This document shows positions 56,541 to 64,000 of a stretch of 64,000 nucleotides of DNA, piece by piece. Made by a program: the position numbers and the translations under genes. The stretch comes from Pseudomonadales bacterium (GTDB lineage Bacteria > Pseudomonadota > Gammaproteobacteria > Pseudomonadales > Pseudohongiellaceae), in the NCBI GenBank assembly GCA_023254735.1, contig JALRKV010000013.1, forward strand, positions 1 to 64,000, written 5' to 3'. Position 1 is the stretch's first letter. Every line of letters begins with the position of its first letter. The notes beneath the pieces are model-generated. The model was given only the letters and a program-made list of their open reading frames with translations. It had not been told where the DNA came from and ran no database searches.

Positions 56541-57473
56541 ATGGTTTGCTCATCACTATTCGACAACGCTCGGCATTCGTTCCATCGACCAGAAAACAAG
56601 ATCGCACCCGCAACATCAACTGTATCCGGTCGGTTCAAACGCTTTGATTCTTATTTTGGCTTGGCCTTCTCCTTGCTCACTCAAACCACAAGGCTCGCGT
56701 CTGCCTTGGCTTTGAATCTCTTTGTTGCTAGCACTGCCTTAGCCGAGGATGCGGGAAATCTCTATAACACTCCCTTCGACATTAGTGCGGGCAGAAGTTA
56801 TTTCGAGAAACAGTGCTCACGCTGCCATGGATTCGACGCCCGCGGCAACGACGAGGTTGGCGCACCTAACCTTACAGGGAAATTAACGCGAGCGAGCAGT
56901 AGCGCTGGCATCTACGCAATCCTGCGAGAGGGAATTAGCGGCACCGCGATGATGGCGGTCGACCCACAGGTACCGGACGCACAGCTCTGGCAACTCGCCG
57001 CCTATATCGAATCGCTTAGTCGCGAGTCCGCTAGCATCGCCGTGAGAGGAACTGCCGAGGCAGGAAAGGCCCTTTTCAATGACGTCGCTGAATGCCTTGA
57101 TTGCCATATGCTTGACGGCAAAGGCGGCAGACTCGGCCCAGATTTAAGTACCATAGGAAGCCAACTAAGCCCCGACGAACTAGCCCTCTCGTTAATCGAG
57201 CCTAGCGCTAAAGTTGCACCGCGCTGGTGGTCGCTCACGCTAGAGGATAAAAACGGCATAGAACGCAGCGGCCTGCGCATGAACGAAGACAGCTTTTCGG
57301 TAAGAATTATGGATACTGATTCTCAGCTCTGGTCCTATCCTCGTTCTGCCCTGCGCCGCGTAATCCGCAGCGAGGAATCCACCATGCCAAGTTACGCCGC
57401 GAGATTTAGTGACACACAGATCGATGACCTTGTCGCGTTCCTTTATTCACTTCGGCCGGAGGCGACACCATGA
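56541..57473 (+). CDS. diheme cytochrome c
   Basis: The 310-aa protein has an N-terminal signal region (about residues 38-69, long, with LALNLFVASTALAED) and two heme c sites, CSRCH (Cys92-His96) and CLDCH (Cys185-His189), each in a class I cytochrome-like domain, followed by a C-terminal region with ALRRVIRSEESTMPSYAARF holding a likely Met ligand. The stop overlaps the start of the PQQ dehydrogenase gene (ATGA), so this is almost surely its electron acceptor in the periplasm. Its heme would be attached by the Ccm proteins encoded at 2989-10767. Confidence 0.92.
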   Translation: MVCSSLFDNARHSFHRPENKIAPATSTVSGRFKRFDSYFGLAFSLLTQTTRLASALALNLFVASTALAEDAGNLYNTPFDISAGRSYFEKQCSRCHGFDARGNDEVGAPNLTGKLTRASSSAGIYAILREGISGTAMMAVDPQVPDAQLWQLAAYIESLSRESASIAVRGTAEAGKALFNDVAECLDCHMLDGKGGRLGPDLSTIGSQLSPDELALSLIEPSAKVAPRWWSLTLEDKNGIERSGLRMNEDSFSVRIMDTDSQLWSYPRSALRRVIRSEESTMPSYAARFSDTQIDDLVAFLYSLRPEATP

Positions 57474-59188
57474 AGCAGCAACCAAATGAGAGTTTCACTC
57501 CCACACTGAAGACGTCTTGGACACGCAGCGGCAGGCGCTTGTTTGGGTTCGAATGCGTCCTGTTTTTCATTCTTCTGTTCTCGACAATTACAGCGCAGGC
57601 ACAGCAGACAGCGGAAGAAACCTTTGCGACCGTTATCACACCCGCGTTTGGCACCATTACCTGGGAGCGCCTTGTCGCAGCCGACGATGAACCGCAAAAC
57701 TGGTTAAGCTATTCGGGCACGCACTCCTCGCAACGCTACAGCAAGCTCGACTCGATAAATCGCAGCAACGTTGCCCAGCTCGAAATGAAATGGGCTTATC
57801 AAATACCCGTAATTGATCGCGCAGAAACTGTCCCACTTGTGGTTGACGGCATCATGTTTATCACCGAAGCACCGAGCAATGTAGTTGCTGTCGATGCCCG
57901 AACAGGACGCGAATATTGGCGATTTGATTATCAAATCCCTGAAGACATTCGCATCTGTTGCGGCCGTAATAATCGGGGCGTAGCCATTCTTGGCGAAACG
58001 CTTTTCATGAGCACGCTAGACGCCCATTTAGTTGCCATCGACGCTCGCACTGGCAACCTGCTGTGGGATGTGGAGGTCGCCGACTACAAGGCAGGCTATT
58101 CGAAGACGGCTGCACCATTAATTGTGAAAGATAAAGTCGTTACTGGCATCGCCGGCGGCGAATATGGGATCCGCGGCTTCATAGACGCCTACGATGCCGA
58201 AACAGGCGAACTTGCTTGGCGTACCTATGCGATTCCAGGCGAGGGCGAGCCCGGCAACGACACGTGGTCTGACGATTCGTGGAAAACGGGCGGCGCAGCG
58301 ACGTGGCTCACCGGATCGTATGATGCCGATCTCAATTTGATTTACTGGGGAACCGGCAATCCCGGCCCCGATTGGAATGGCGATGTCAGACTCGGCGACA
58401 ACCTTTACTCAGACTCGGTCCTCGCACTCAACGGCGATACCGGCGCAATCGACTGGCATTTCCAATTTACACCGCACGACGTCCACGACTACGACTCAAT
58501 CCAAATACCGATACTCGCCGACATAGAGATCGATGGCCGGACTCGCAACGCGATGCTGTGGGCAAATCGCAACGGGTTCTACTACACGTTAGACCGCCGT
58601 ACCGGCGAGTTCATTAAGGGTAAAGCCTATGCCACCCAAACTTGGGCACAGGGACTAGACGCCGCTGGGCGTCCCATCCGAGTTCCGGGCATGGCCCCGT
58701 CCTACGAAGGCACGCTGGTCGCGCCACCCATCGTCGGTGCGACGAATTGGTATTCACCCGCTTTCTCGCAGCAGACCGGGCTTTTTTATGTGACCGCGTT
58801 TGACGGCGAACAGGAGTTTTTCAAACGCGACCAAGACTATGAAGAAGGCGAGAGTTTTACCGGCGGCGGTGGCCGCTATCTAAAACCGATGGACGCATTC
58901 CATAGCGCGATTCGCGCCATAGATCCAACGACCGCCGAAATCGTCTGGGAGTTCCCAATCATGCCACGCTCATCGGCAGGGATATCAACGACCGCGGGTG
59001 GTCTGCTGTTTAGCGGCAGTGCCGACGGCTACTTCTATGCACTCGATGCGGCGACCGGCGATGAGTTATGGCACACCTCGCTTGGCGCGAGGGTGCATGC
59101 TGCGCCGATGACCTTTGCCGTCGACGGTGAACAATTCGTCACGATAGCCTCGGGCAATGTTGTGTTCACCTTTGGCTTGCCAGACTAA
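57470..59188 (+). CDS. PQQ-dependent alcohol dehydrogenase-type quinoprotein
   Basis: This 572-aa protein oxidises an alcohol or similar substrate in the periplasm and passes electrons to the coupled cytochrome c. A signal sequence (about residues 20-44) precedes an eight-bladed propeller with tryptophan-docking motifs (DARTGNLLWDVEV, DAATGDELWHTSLG). The vicinal disulfide Cys163-Cys164 (IRICCGRNN) stacks on PQQ. The catalytic segment TPHDVHDYDS has Asp340 and, two residues on, Asp342; that second Asp is the extra metal ligand of lanthanide-type (XoxF, PedH) enzymes, while calcium types carry Ala or Ser. Substrate unknown; lanthanide use is inferred from one residue. No PQQ synthesis genes are here. 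Confidence 0.9.
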   Translation: MKQQPNESFTPTLKTSWTRSGRRLFGFECVLFFILLFSTITAQAQQTAEETFATVITPAFGTITWERLVAADDEPQNWLSYSGTHSSQRYSKLDSINRSNVAQLEMKWAYQIPVIDRAETVPLVVDGIMFITEAPSNVVAVDARTGREYWRFDYQIPEDIRICCGRNNRGVAILGETLFMSTLDAHLVAIDARTGNLLWDVEVADYKAGYSKTAAPLIVKDKVVTGIAGGEYGIRGFIDAYDAETGELAWRTYAIPGEGEPGNDTWSDDSWKTGGAATWLTGSYDADLNLIYWGTGNPGPDWNGDVRLGDNLYSDSVLALNGDTGAIDWHFQFTPHDVHDYDSIQIPILADIEIDGRTRNAMLWANRNGFYYTLDRRTGEFIKGKAYATQTWAQGLDAAGRPIRVPGMAPSYEGTLVAPPIVGATNWYSPAFSQQTGLFYVTAFDGEQEFFKRDQDYEEGESFTGGGGRYLKPMDAFHSAIRAIDPTTAEIVWEFPIMPRSSAGISTTAGGLLFSGSADGYFYALDAATGDELWHTSLGARVHAAPMTFAVDGEQFVTIASGNVVFTFGLPD

Positions 59189-59215
59189 GCTCATGGCGCA
59201 GGGCGAGACGCAGGG

Positions 59216-60091
59216 TTAAACGAAAGGACGAACCAGCTCTTCGCTGACATCCCAGAGGCGCTCGGCGTCGGCGTCGGTCGCGTGCGCCGCGATTCTCACC
59301 TTGCGCCGCTGGTAAAAATAATTACCATCGGCGTTCACGCTCGCGGAGTCCTCTGAGCTCGCCAACCAAATAAACGTTTCTGCGCCCTTTTCTACACTTA
59401 TCATAAAGGGGTAAATAACTACCCCGATTGTCCTCGCGAGGAGCCCACCTTTACTCCATATCGGCGTCCTGACCGCACCAGGATGAAACGAGCTGGTGAC
59501 GATATTGTGACCACCGACCCTTCGCTGCAACTCTCGTGCGGTCAGCAGATTCATAAGCTTGGACCGCCCGTAGGCCACGAGCGTTTTATATCCGTTATTC
59601 AGCCCAAGGTCGTCGAAATCGAGCGGGCTATTCTCATGCCCATAAGAACTCGTGAATACAACTCTGGCTAAGCCACTTGTTGACGCCCTCTCTAGCGCCG
59701 GCATTAATTTTTTCGTGAGCAAGAATCCAGACAGGTGATTCGTCACAAACGTTGTCTCGAATCCTTCTCGGGTTTCGGTGCGTCGTCCGTTAGCCGAGCC
59801 AGCATTATTGCAAAGCACATCGATTTTCAGAAAATCCTCTAGTAGCCGATCTGCCAACGCGCTGACACTTTCGAGCGAGCTAAAATCGGCGATATAAAGT
59901 CGCCCCTGATCATTCCCCGTCTCTTGTTCTATTCTAGCGAGCGCGGCGCCTCCTCTCTCTTCGCTTCGACAAATGAGCACGACACGTGCGCCCCTTGCCG
60001 CGAAGTTTCGGGCAGCTTCGAAGCCAATGCCGCTATTCGCGCCAGTTACCACAAAGACTTTACCTGACAGGTCTTGATCAAACTTTTCCAT
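59216..60091 (-). CDS. short-chain dehydrogenase/reductase
   Basis: A classical SDR of 291 aa with the cofactor motif TGANSGIG (residues 16-23), DVLCNNAGS, the catalytic Ser in VVFTSSYGH and the YGRSK catalytic Tyr/Lys pair. The CRSEERG after the second strand, with Arg near the 2'-phosphate position, suggests NADP(H). It looks closest to retinol-dehydrogenase-like SDRs, a label that says little about the substrate. It converges with the PQQ dehydrogenase gene with 27 bp between, and is divergent from the HD-domain gene. Confidence 0.92.
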   Translation of the reverse strand: MEKFDQDLSGKVFVVTGANSGIGFEAARNFAARGARVVLICRSEERGGAALARIEQETGNDQGRLYIADFSSLESVSALADRLLEDFLKIDVLCNNAGSANGRRTETREGFETTFVTNHLSGFLLTKKLMPALERASTSGLARVVFTSSYGHENSPLDFDDLGLNNGYKTLVAYGRSKLMNLLTARELQRRVGGHNIVTSSFHPGAVRTPIWSKGGLLARTIGVVIYPFMISVEKGAETFIWLASSEDSASVNADGNYFYQRRKVRIAAHATDADAERLWDVSEELVRPFV

Positions 60092-60242
60092 ATCGTATTT
60101 CCTTGTCTACTCGATTCACGAGCCTAAGCCACATCTGAAATAGAGCGCCGTCGCCAGACAGCGCTTGAACTCAGCCGCCCTTAAGGCTATTTTCCGTTAA
60201 TCGAGAAAACACATCAAACACGGCACGGGGTCGGACAAAGTC

Positions 60243-60839
60243 ATGAACGCTAAAACTTCACCAAACGCTCAGCACACAGGCGAACGCCAGGCTACCTTTA
60301 CTCGTTTCGATGAGTGCAGCAAACAAGACGCTGAAATTATTCTTGAGAATTATACGCAATTCGCGCAAGAAATACCGACGCGCGTCCTAGACCATCTGCG
60401 TCTACTCGACGGCGATTTTGGCGGATTCAATGTTGATCGTCTTCAGCACAGCTTGCAAACCGCCACGCGTGCGCTCCGTGATGGCCGCGATGAGGAATAC
60501 GTGGTTTGCGCGCTGCTTCATGATATCGGCGATACCCTTGGCACCTACGATCACGGCGGGCTCGCGGCGGCGATTCTCAAGCCGTTTATAAGCGAGGCCA
60601 ATCATTGGATGCTGCAGAATCACCCTATCTTCCAAGGCTATTACTACTTCGAACACCTTGGTGGCAATAAAGATGCCCGTGAAAAATTTGCCGACCACCC
60701 TCATTATGAGCACACCAAAGAATTTGTTGAACTCTACGACATGCCCGCTTTCGATGCCGACTACGACAGCTTGCCTCTCGAGCATTTCGAGCCGCTCGTC
60801 AGACGCGTAATGAGCAAAAATGTCGAGGTAGCAGGCTAG
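60243..60839 (+). CDS. HD-domain protein (PhnZ/MIOX-like group)
   Basis: The 198-aa protein has HD superfamily metal ligands: His69 (DRLQHSLQTA), His93-Asp94 (LLHDIGD), His104 (YDHGG) and His127 (QNHPIF). Apart from hydrolases, this compact HD group includes the mixed-valent diiron oxygenases PhnZ and myo-inositol oxygenase; the length and the QHSLQTA-LLHDIGD arrangement fit, but the Tyr/Glu lid residues I would expect before the first His in PhnZ are not obvious. Either hydrolase or oxygenase is possible. It heads a plus-strand row with the AhpD-like and hot-dog genes. Confidence 0.75.
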   Translation: MNAKTSPNAQHTGERQATFTRFDECSKQDAEIILENYTQFAQEIPTRVLDHLRLLDGDFGGFNVDRLQHSLQTATRALRDGRDEEYVVCALLHDIGDTLGTYDHGGLAAAILKPFISEANHWMLQNHPIFQGYYYFEHLGGNKDAREKFADHPHYEHTKEFVELYDMPAFDADYDSLPLEHFEPLVRRVMSKNVEVAG

Positions 60840-60900
60840 CCTCGTTCCTGCGGCACGAGTCTGAATAAATTCTACCTATTGCAATACAATCGAGAACCTC

Positions 60901-61515
60901 ATGTCTAAACCACCCAAGAAACGCCAATCAGATTCGTCCGCCGAAGCGCGCAACGCCAGCATAAGCCGCTTTCCCATTCCACCCTTGAGCGCCATGGAGC
61001 CAGATATCCGTCAGCGCATAGAGGAGGTCCAAGCTAAATCGGGATTTATTCCGAATATTTTCCTTGCACTCGCGCATCGGCCGGACGAGTTTCGCGCATT
61101 TTTCGCACTGCATGATTCGCTCGTCGACAAAGACGAAGGGCTGAGCAAAGCCGAACGAGAAATGATTATCGTGGTTACCTCTGCACTGAATCAGTGTCTG
61201 TATTGTGTTATTGCCCACGGCGCAATTCTGCGAATCCGCGCGAAAGACTCACTGCTCGCCGACAAGCTTGCAGTTAACTATTTAAAGGCAGAATTAGAGC
61301 CACGGCAGCGTGTAATGCTCGACTACGCCAGTAAGGTCTGCATGGCGGCCGACAGCATAGAAGATGAAGACTTTGAAGCGCTAGAAGAAGCTGGATTCGA
61401 TCAGGAAGAAATTTGGGATATCGGCGCCATCGCAGCGCTTTTTGCCATGTCCAACCGCCTCGCGAATGTGATGAGCTTACAGCCCAACGCTGAATTTTAC
61501 GCCCTAGCACGTTGA
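60901..61515 (+). CDS. peroxidase-related AhpD-like protein
   Basis: This 204-aa protein is of the carboxymuconolactone decarboxylase/AhpD fold, subgroup often called peroxidase-related enzyme. The redox motif CXXC-x3-H lies in ALNQCLYCVIAHGAIL (Cys99, Cys102, His106). An N-terminal extension of about 25 residues and the FIPNIFLALAHRPDEF segment are typical. It is cytoplasmic by lack of a signal peptide. It follows the HD gene by about 60 bp and precedes the hot-dog gene by ten, so an operon is likely. Physiological substrate unknown. Confidence 0.88.
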   Translation: MSKPPKKRQSDSSAEARNASISRFPIPPLSAMEPDIRQRIEEVQAKSGFIPNIFLALAHRPDEFRAFFALHDSLVDKDEGLSKAEREMIIVVTSALNQCLYCVIAHGAILRIRAKDSLLADKLAVNYLKAELEPRQRVMLDYASKVCMAADSIEDEDFEALEEAGFDQEEIWDIGAIAALFAMSNRLANVMSLQPNAEFYALAR

Positions 61516-61524
61516 GCAAATTCT

Positions 61525-62355
61525 ATGTCCACAGCATTTACGATCACCGCACTTAACGATGCCACAGATTCCGAAAACCGCATGCACAGTGATGACGTCG
61601 CTGCTCGCTACGGGTTTAAGGGGGCGCTGGTAAGCGGTGTTAATGTGTTTGGCTATATGACCCAGCCGCTCGTTGCGCAGCTAGGCACACAGTGGCTTTC
61701 GAATACGGGCTTCGACGTGAGATTTCTTCTACCCGCTTACGAAGGGGATACGATAAGTGTCGACTCCGTTCCCTCGATATCCCCTGAGCGAATCGCGTTT
61801 GAAGATCGAATTGAGACGCGCGCATCGAATCAAACCGGAACCATGCTAGCCACTCTTGCCTCCTGGCCTCTGGAGAAGTCAGATTACTCTCGGGCACAAG
61901 CGATGCGAGAACAGGCCCAGCAAGAAGCGGTGATTTATTCTCACGAAGACCGCCCTCTGCTCACGTGGGACGTTATTCAGATAGAGAAGGCAGCACCCAC
62001 ATGGCACTGGACTCCGTCTGCCGAGGACAATGCCCGCCATGTCACTACCCAAAGAGACATGGCTGCCTGCTATCGTGGTCCCGAGGCGTTGATCCATCCC
62101 TATTTTCTATTAGATACCTGCAACCGGGCACTAATGCGACTCTACAGACTCCCCGCATGGATCCATGTTGGCACTGTCGGCAGCATGCTTCGTGCAATCA
62201 AGATAAATGAGAAAATCACTGTTGATTGCCGCCCGATTGACCGGTGGGAGCGCAAAGGACATCAGTTCATACGGCTCTACATTTCGATGTTCTCAGGCGA
62301 TGATTTGGTCTTTGAAGCTGAACACACAGCAATCTTTAGAATCGCTGAAAAATAA
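61525..62355 (+). CDS. double hot-dog (MaoC-like) protein
   Basis: The 276-aa protein reads as two hot-dog units. The first resembles MaoC-type hydratases (HSDDVAARYGFKGALVSGVN followed by VRFLLPAYEGDTISV), with the order motif, loop with Gly-Ala-Leu-Val-Ser-Gly, then the strand pair with Gly-Asp. The second half (GTVGSMLRAIKINEKITVDC) resembles the later strands of a second unit. The catalytic Asp/His pair of R-hydratases is not clearly kept, so a CoA-thioester-binding or dehydratase role is only suggested. It ends the row of three genes starting at 60243. Confidence 0.65.
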   Translation: MSTAFTITALNDATDSENRMHSDDVAARYGFKGALVSGVNVFGYMTQPLVAQLGTQWLSNTGFDVRFLLPAYEGDTISVDSVPSISPERIAFEDRIETRASNQTGTMLATLASWPLEKSDYSRAQAMREQAQQEAVIYSHEDRPLLTWDVIQIEKAAPTWHWTPSAEDNARHVTTQRDMAACYRGPEALIHPYFLLDTCNRALMRLYRLPAWIHVGTVGSMLRAIKINEKITVDCRPIDRWERKGHQFIRLYISMFSGDDLVFEAEHTAIFRIAEK

Positions 62356-62478
62356 CTGGACCACAGCCGGACATTAGCCGAGCGATAGCCCAACAACGGC
62401 TAGAAAAAGCAAAGAGACAACTTGCACCGCGCGCTGCCAACCTCGACCACGTAATCCGAATATAATGAAGGAGGCCTC

Positions 62479-63915
62479 ATGTTGAGCCAGTCTAGTCGAA
62501 CACTCACCGTTCACTTTCAATCGCTTTGGCCGCGATCTGGGCTGCGATTTAGACCGCAAATTAGAAAACCCCTCGCGATTATGCTGCTCACAGTCCTGTC
62601 CTTGGTCAGTTCCGCTACACGTTCTGCTCCACAAGGAGCAGACAGCATTGCAGAGCGCATCCTCCCCCTGCGCGAACGGGCTGCGCTGCAGGATGACATT
62701 CTCGCCGACCGCCTCGACACCCTGATCCCGACGCTCATGCGACGCGAAGGAATCGGTGCCTGGGTGTTAATTGCTCGCGAGTACAATGAAGACCCCATAG
62801 TTAAAACGATGCTACCCGCCACCTGGCTCAATGCTCGCCGCAGAACGGTGCTTTTGTTCATAGATCGAGGCGAGGCGCTTGGGGTTGAACGTATGGCAGT
62901 TGCGCGCTATGCGGTAGGCGACCTCTTTCCCGGAGTATGGAACCCAGAAGAGCAGCCCGATCAATACGCGAGAATTGCCGAAATACTCAGCGCTGCAAAC
63001 CCTAAAAATATTGCCCTAAACTTTTCGAACGACTACGCCCTCGCCGATGGACTAACCTATTCTGAGCAGCGCGATTTCAGCGCCGCACTGCCGGCTTATC
63101 TGCGCGAGAGGATAGTGTCCTCGGAGCCACTAGCGGTCGCCTGGCTTGAAACGCGCACCGAAAAAGAAATGGCTGTCTACGCCGACGTAATGGCGATTGC
63201 ACATGACATCATTGCCGAGGGATTTTCGCGCGCGGCCATCACGCCTGGCATAACCAGCACGGAGGATCTCGAGTGGTGGTATCGACAGCGAGTGAATAAC
63301 TTAGGTCTCACGACTTGGTTCCACAACAGCATAGAGATCGAGCGTCCTCAGAGCGCGACCGATGCACTTGTCTCGCAGGGCGCGGCACTCGACATCATCT
63401 ATCCAGGCGATCATGTGCATATCGATTTCGGCATCAGTTATTTGAATCTACAAACAGACACACAGCAAAACGCCTATATCTTGAGACCTGGGGAGAACGA
63501 GGCGCCTGCGCATCTACAACGGGCGCTTGCTGAAGGCAATGCACTGCAGGATATTCTGACGTCGAATTTTGAGCTAGGTCGCACGGGCAATGAGATACTC
63601 GCCCGCAGCAGAGCGCAGGCAATCGATCGCGGCCTGTCTCCAATAATCTATACCCACCCTATTGGCTTGCATGGCCACGCCGCAGGGACGACGATAGGTA
63701 TGTGGGATAAACAAGACGGCGTACCCGGCAGCGGAGACTATGAGATGCAGCCTAACACCGCCTACTCCATCGAACTCACCGCCGAGGTGAATCTGCCCGA
63801 ATGGGGTGACGCCCCCATGAAAATGAAGCTCGAGCAGAATGGTTTTTTCGACGGAGCGACATTCCGTTATATCCAGCCAAGGCAAACACGCTACCACCTC
63901 ATTACAAGCGATTAG
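62479..63915 (+). CDS. M24 family metallopeptidase (Xaa-Pro aminopeptidase-like), exported
   Basis: The 478-aa protein starts at ATG 62479 with a strong AAGGAGG. A hydrophobic segment near residues 30-52 (PLAIMLLTVLSLVSSATRSA) suggests export. The C-terminal pita-bread domain shows the metal ligands in order: Asp in HVHIDFGISY, Asp in LQTDTQQNAY, His in YTHPIGLHGHAAGTTIG, Glu in YSIELTAEV and a last Glu in KLEQNGFF. It is therefore a dinuclear peptidase of the M24 type, acting probably on N-terminal residues next to proline, although some relatives are creatinase-like. The gene is complete and ends before a C-run. Confidence 0.88.
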   Translation: MLSQSSRTLTVHFQSLWPRSGLRFRPQIRKPLAIMLLTVLSLVSSATRSAPQGADSIAERILPLRERAALQDDILADRLDTLIPTLMRREGIGAWVLIAREYNEDPIVKTMLPATWLNARRRTVLLFIDRGEALGVERMAVARYAVGDLFPGVWNPEEQPDQYARIAEILSAANPKNIALNFSNDYALADGLTYSEQRDFSAALPAYLRERIVSSEPLAVAWLETRTEKEMAVYADVMAIAHDIIAEGFSRAAITPGITSTEDLEWWYRQRVNNLGLTTWFHNSIEIERPQSATDALVSQGAALDIIYPGDHVHIDFGISYLNLQTDTQQNAYILRPGENEAPAHLQRALAEGNALQDILTSNFELGRTGNEILARSRAQAIDRGLSPIIYTHPIGLHGHAAGTTIGMWDKQDGVPGSGDYEMQPNTAYSIELTAEVNLPEWGDAPMKMKLEQNGFFDGATFRYIQPRQTRYHLITSD

Positions 63916-63927
63916 CCCCCCCCCCCC
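63916..63927 (+). repeat. run of twelve C residues
   Basis: A C12 homopolymer directly follows the M24 peptidase stop codon (TAG at 63913-63915), with GC-rich sequence after it. It could be slippage-prone, or its length may be imprecise because of sequencing error. Confidence 0.75.
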
Positions 63928-64000
63928 GCGCGCACTGTACGAGTCGCGCCGCGTAGGGTAGATTAGAGTGTTGGTGCAAATGAACACGGCGGGCAAAGAA

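Noticed and set aside
1-64000. CRISPR array, tRNA, rRNA, insertion sequence or prophage
   Set aside because: No regular spacer-repeat pattern, RNA gene signature, transposase or phage structural gene was found on either strand.

Overview
The window looks like a chromosomal segment of a free-living, probably marine, gammaproteobacterium with moderate GC. Gene order in its core follows Pseudomonas-type chromosomes: fliA next to ccmA; dcd-metG-rsx-nth; then argG, pyrC-rnt, grxD and argF. I see no tRNA, rRNA, CRISPR array, insertion sequence or prophage. The genus cannot be fixed from the sequence alone.

Region by region. 1-591: a CRP-type palindrome, spaced GTTAC repeats, a 37-residue membrane peptide gene and a strong terminator. 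592-10767 (minus): a complete cytochrome c maturation operon, ccmABCDEFGHI, followed by a LysE-type exporter, moaA and moaB. 10839-11588: fliA, with no other flagellar or chemotaxis gene in view. 11589-12417: a gene-poor stretch. 12418-20947: dcd, rubredoxin, metG, then the most unusual part, a serine protease gene coupled by stop/start overlaps to a reduced Rsx (Rnf) set and followed by nth. In that set RsxB looks normal, RsxC is cut down to its ferredoxin part, and the RsxA-like and RsxD-like membrane proteins appear to lack their cofactor residues; rsxG and rsxE are absent. 21059-27513: argG, pyrC, rnt, grxD, an orphan hydantoinase B and argF.

27514-32331: a long control region with a DnaA box and three NrdR-type boxes ahead of nrdA and nrdB. 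32469-46221: a small hypothetical protein, a MobA/MocA-like nucleotidyltransferase, a degenerate cyclophilin, a small membrane protein, dinG, a DUF349 coiled-coil protein, an acyltransferase, sbcB, pyrB, an amidase and a periplasmic protein of unknown role. 46227-53245: xdhC, a MATE efflux pump remnant, an unknown membrane-anchored protein, the alkylation-repair pair ogt and ada-alkA, and ilvD. 53258-64000: a more accessory part with two paralogous four-helix membrane proteins, a DUF2235 hydrolase, a diheme cytochrome c coupled to a PQQ dehydrogenase with the extra Asp of lanthanide-type enzymes, an SDR, an HD-domain protein, an AhpD-like protein, a hot-dog-like protein and an M24 peptidase.

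How the parts fit: the Ccm proteins would attach heme to cytochromes such as the diheme protein at 56541. The dcd and nrdAB genes feed dNTP synthesis; argF, argG, pyrB, pyrC and ilvD serve amino acid and pyrimidine synthesis. The Moa, MobA-like and XdhC genes point to molybdenum enzymes encoded outside the window.
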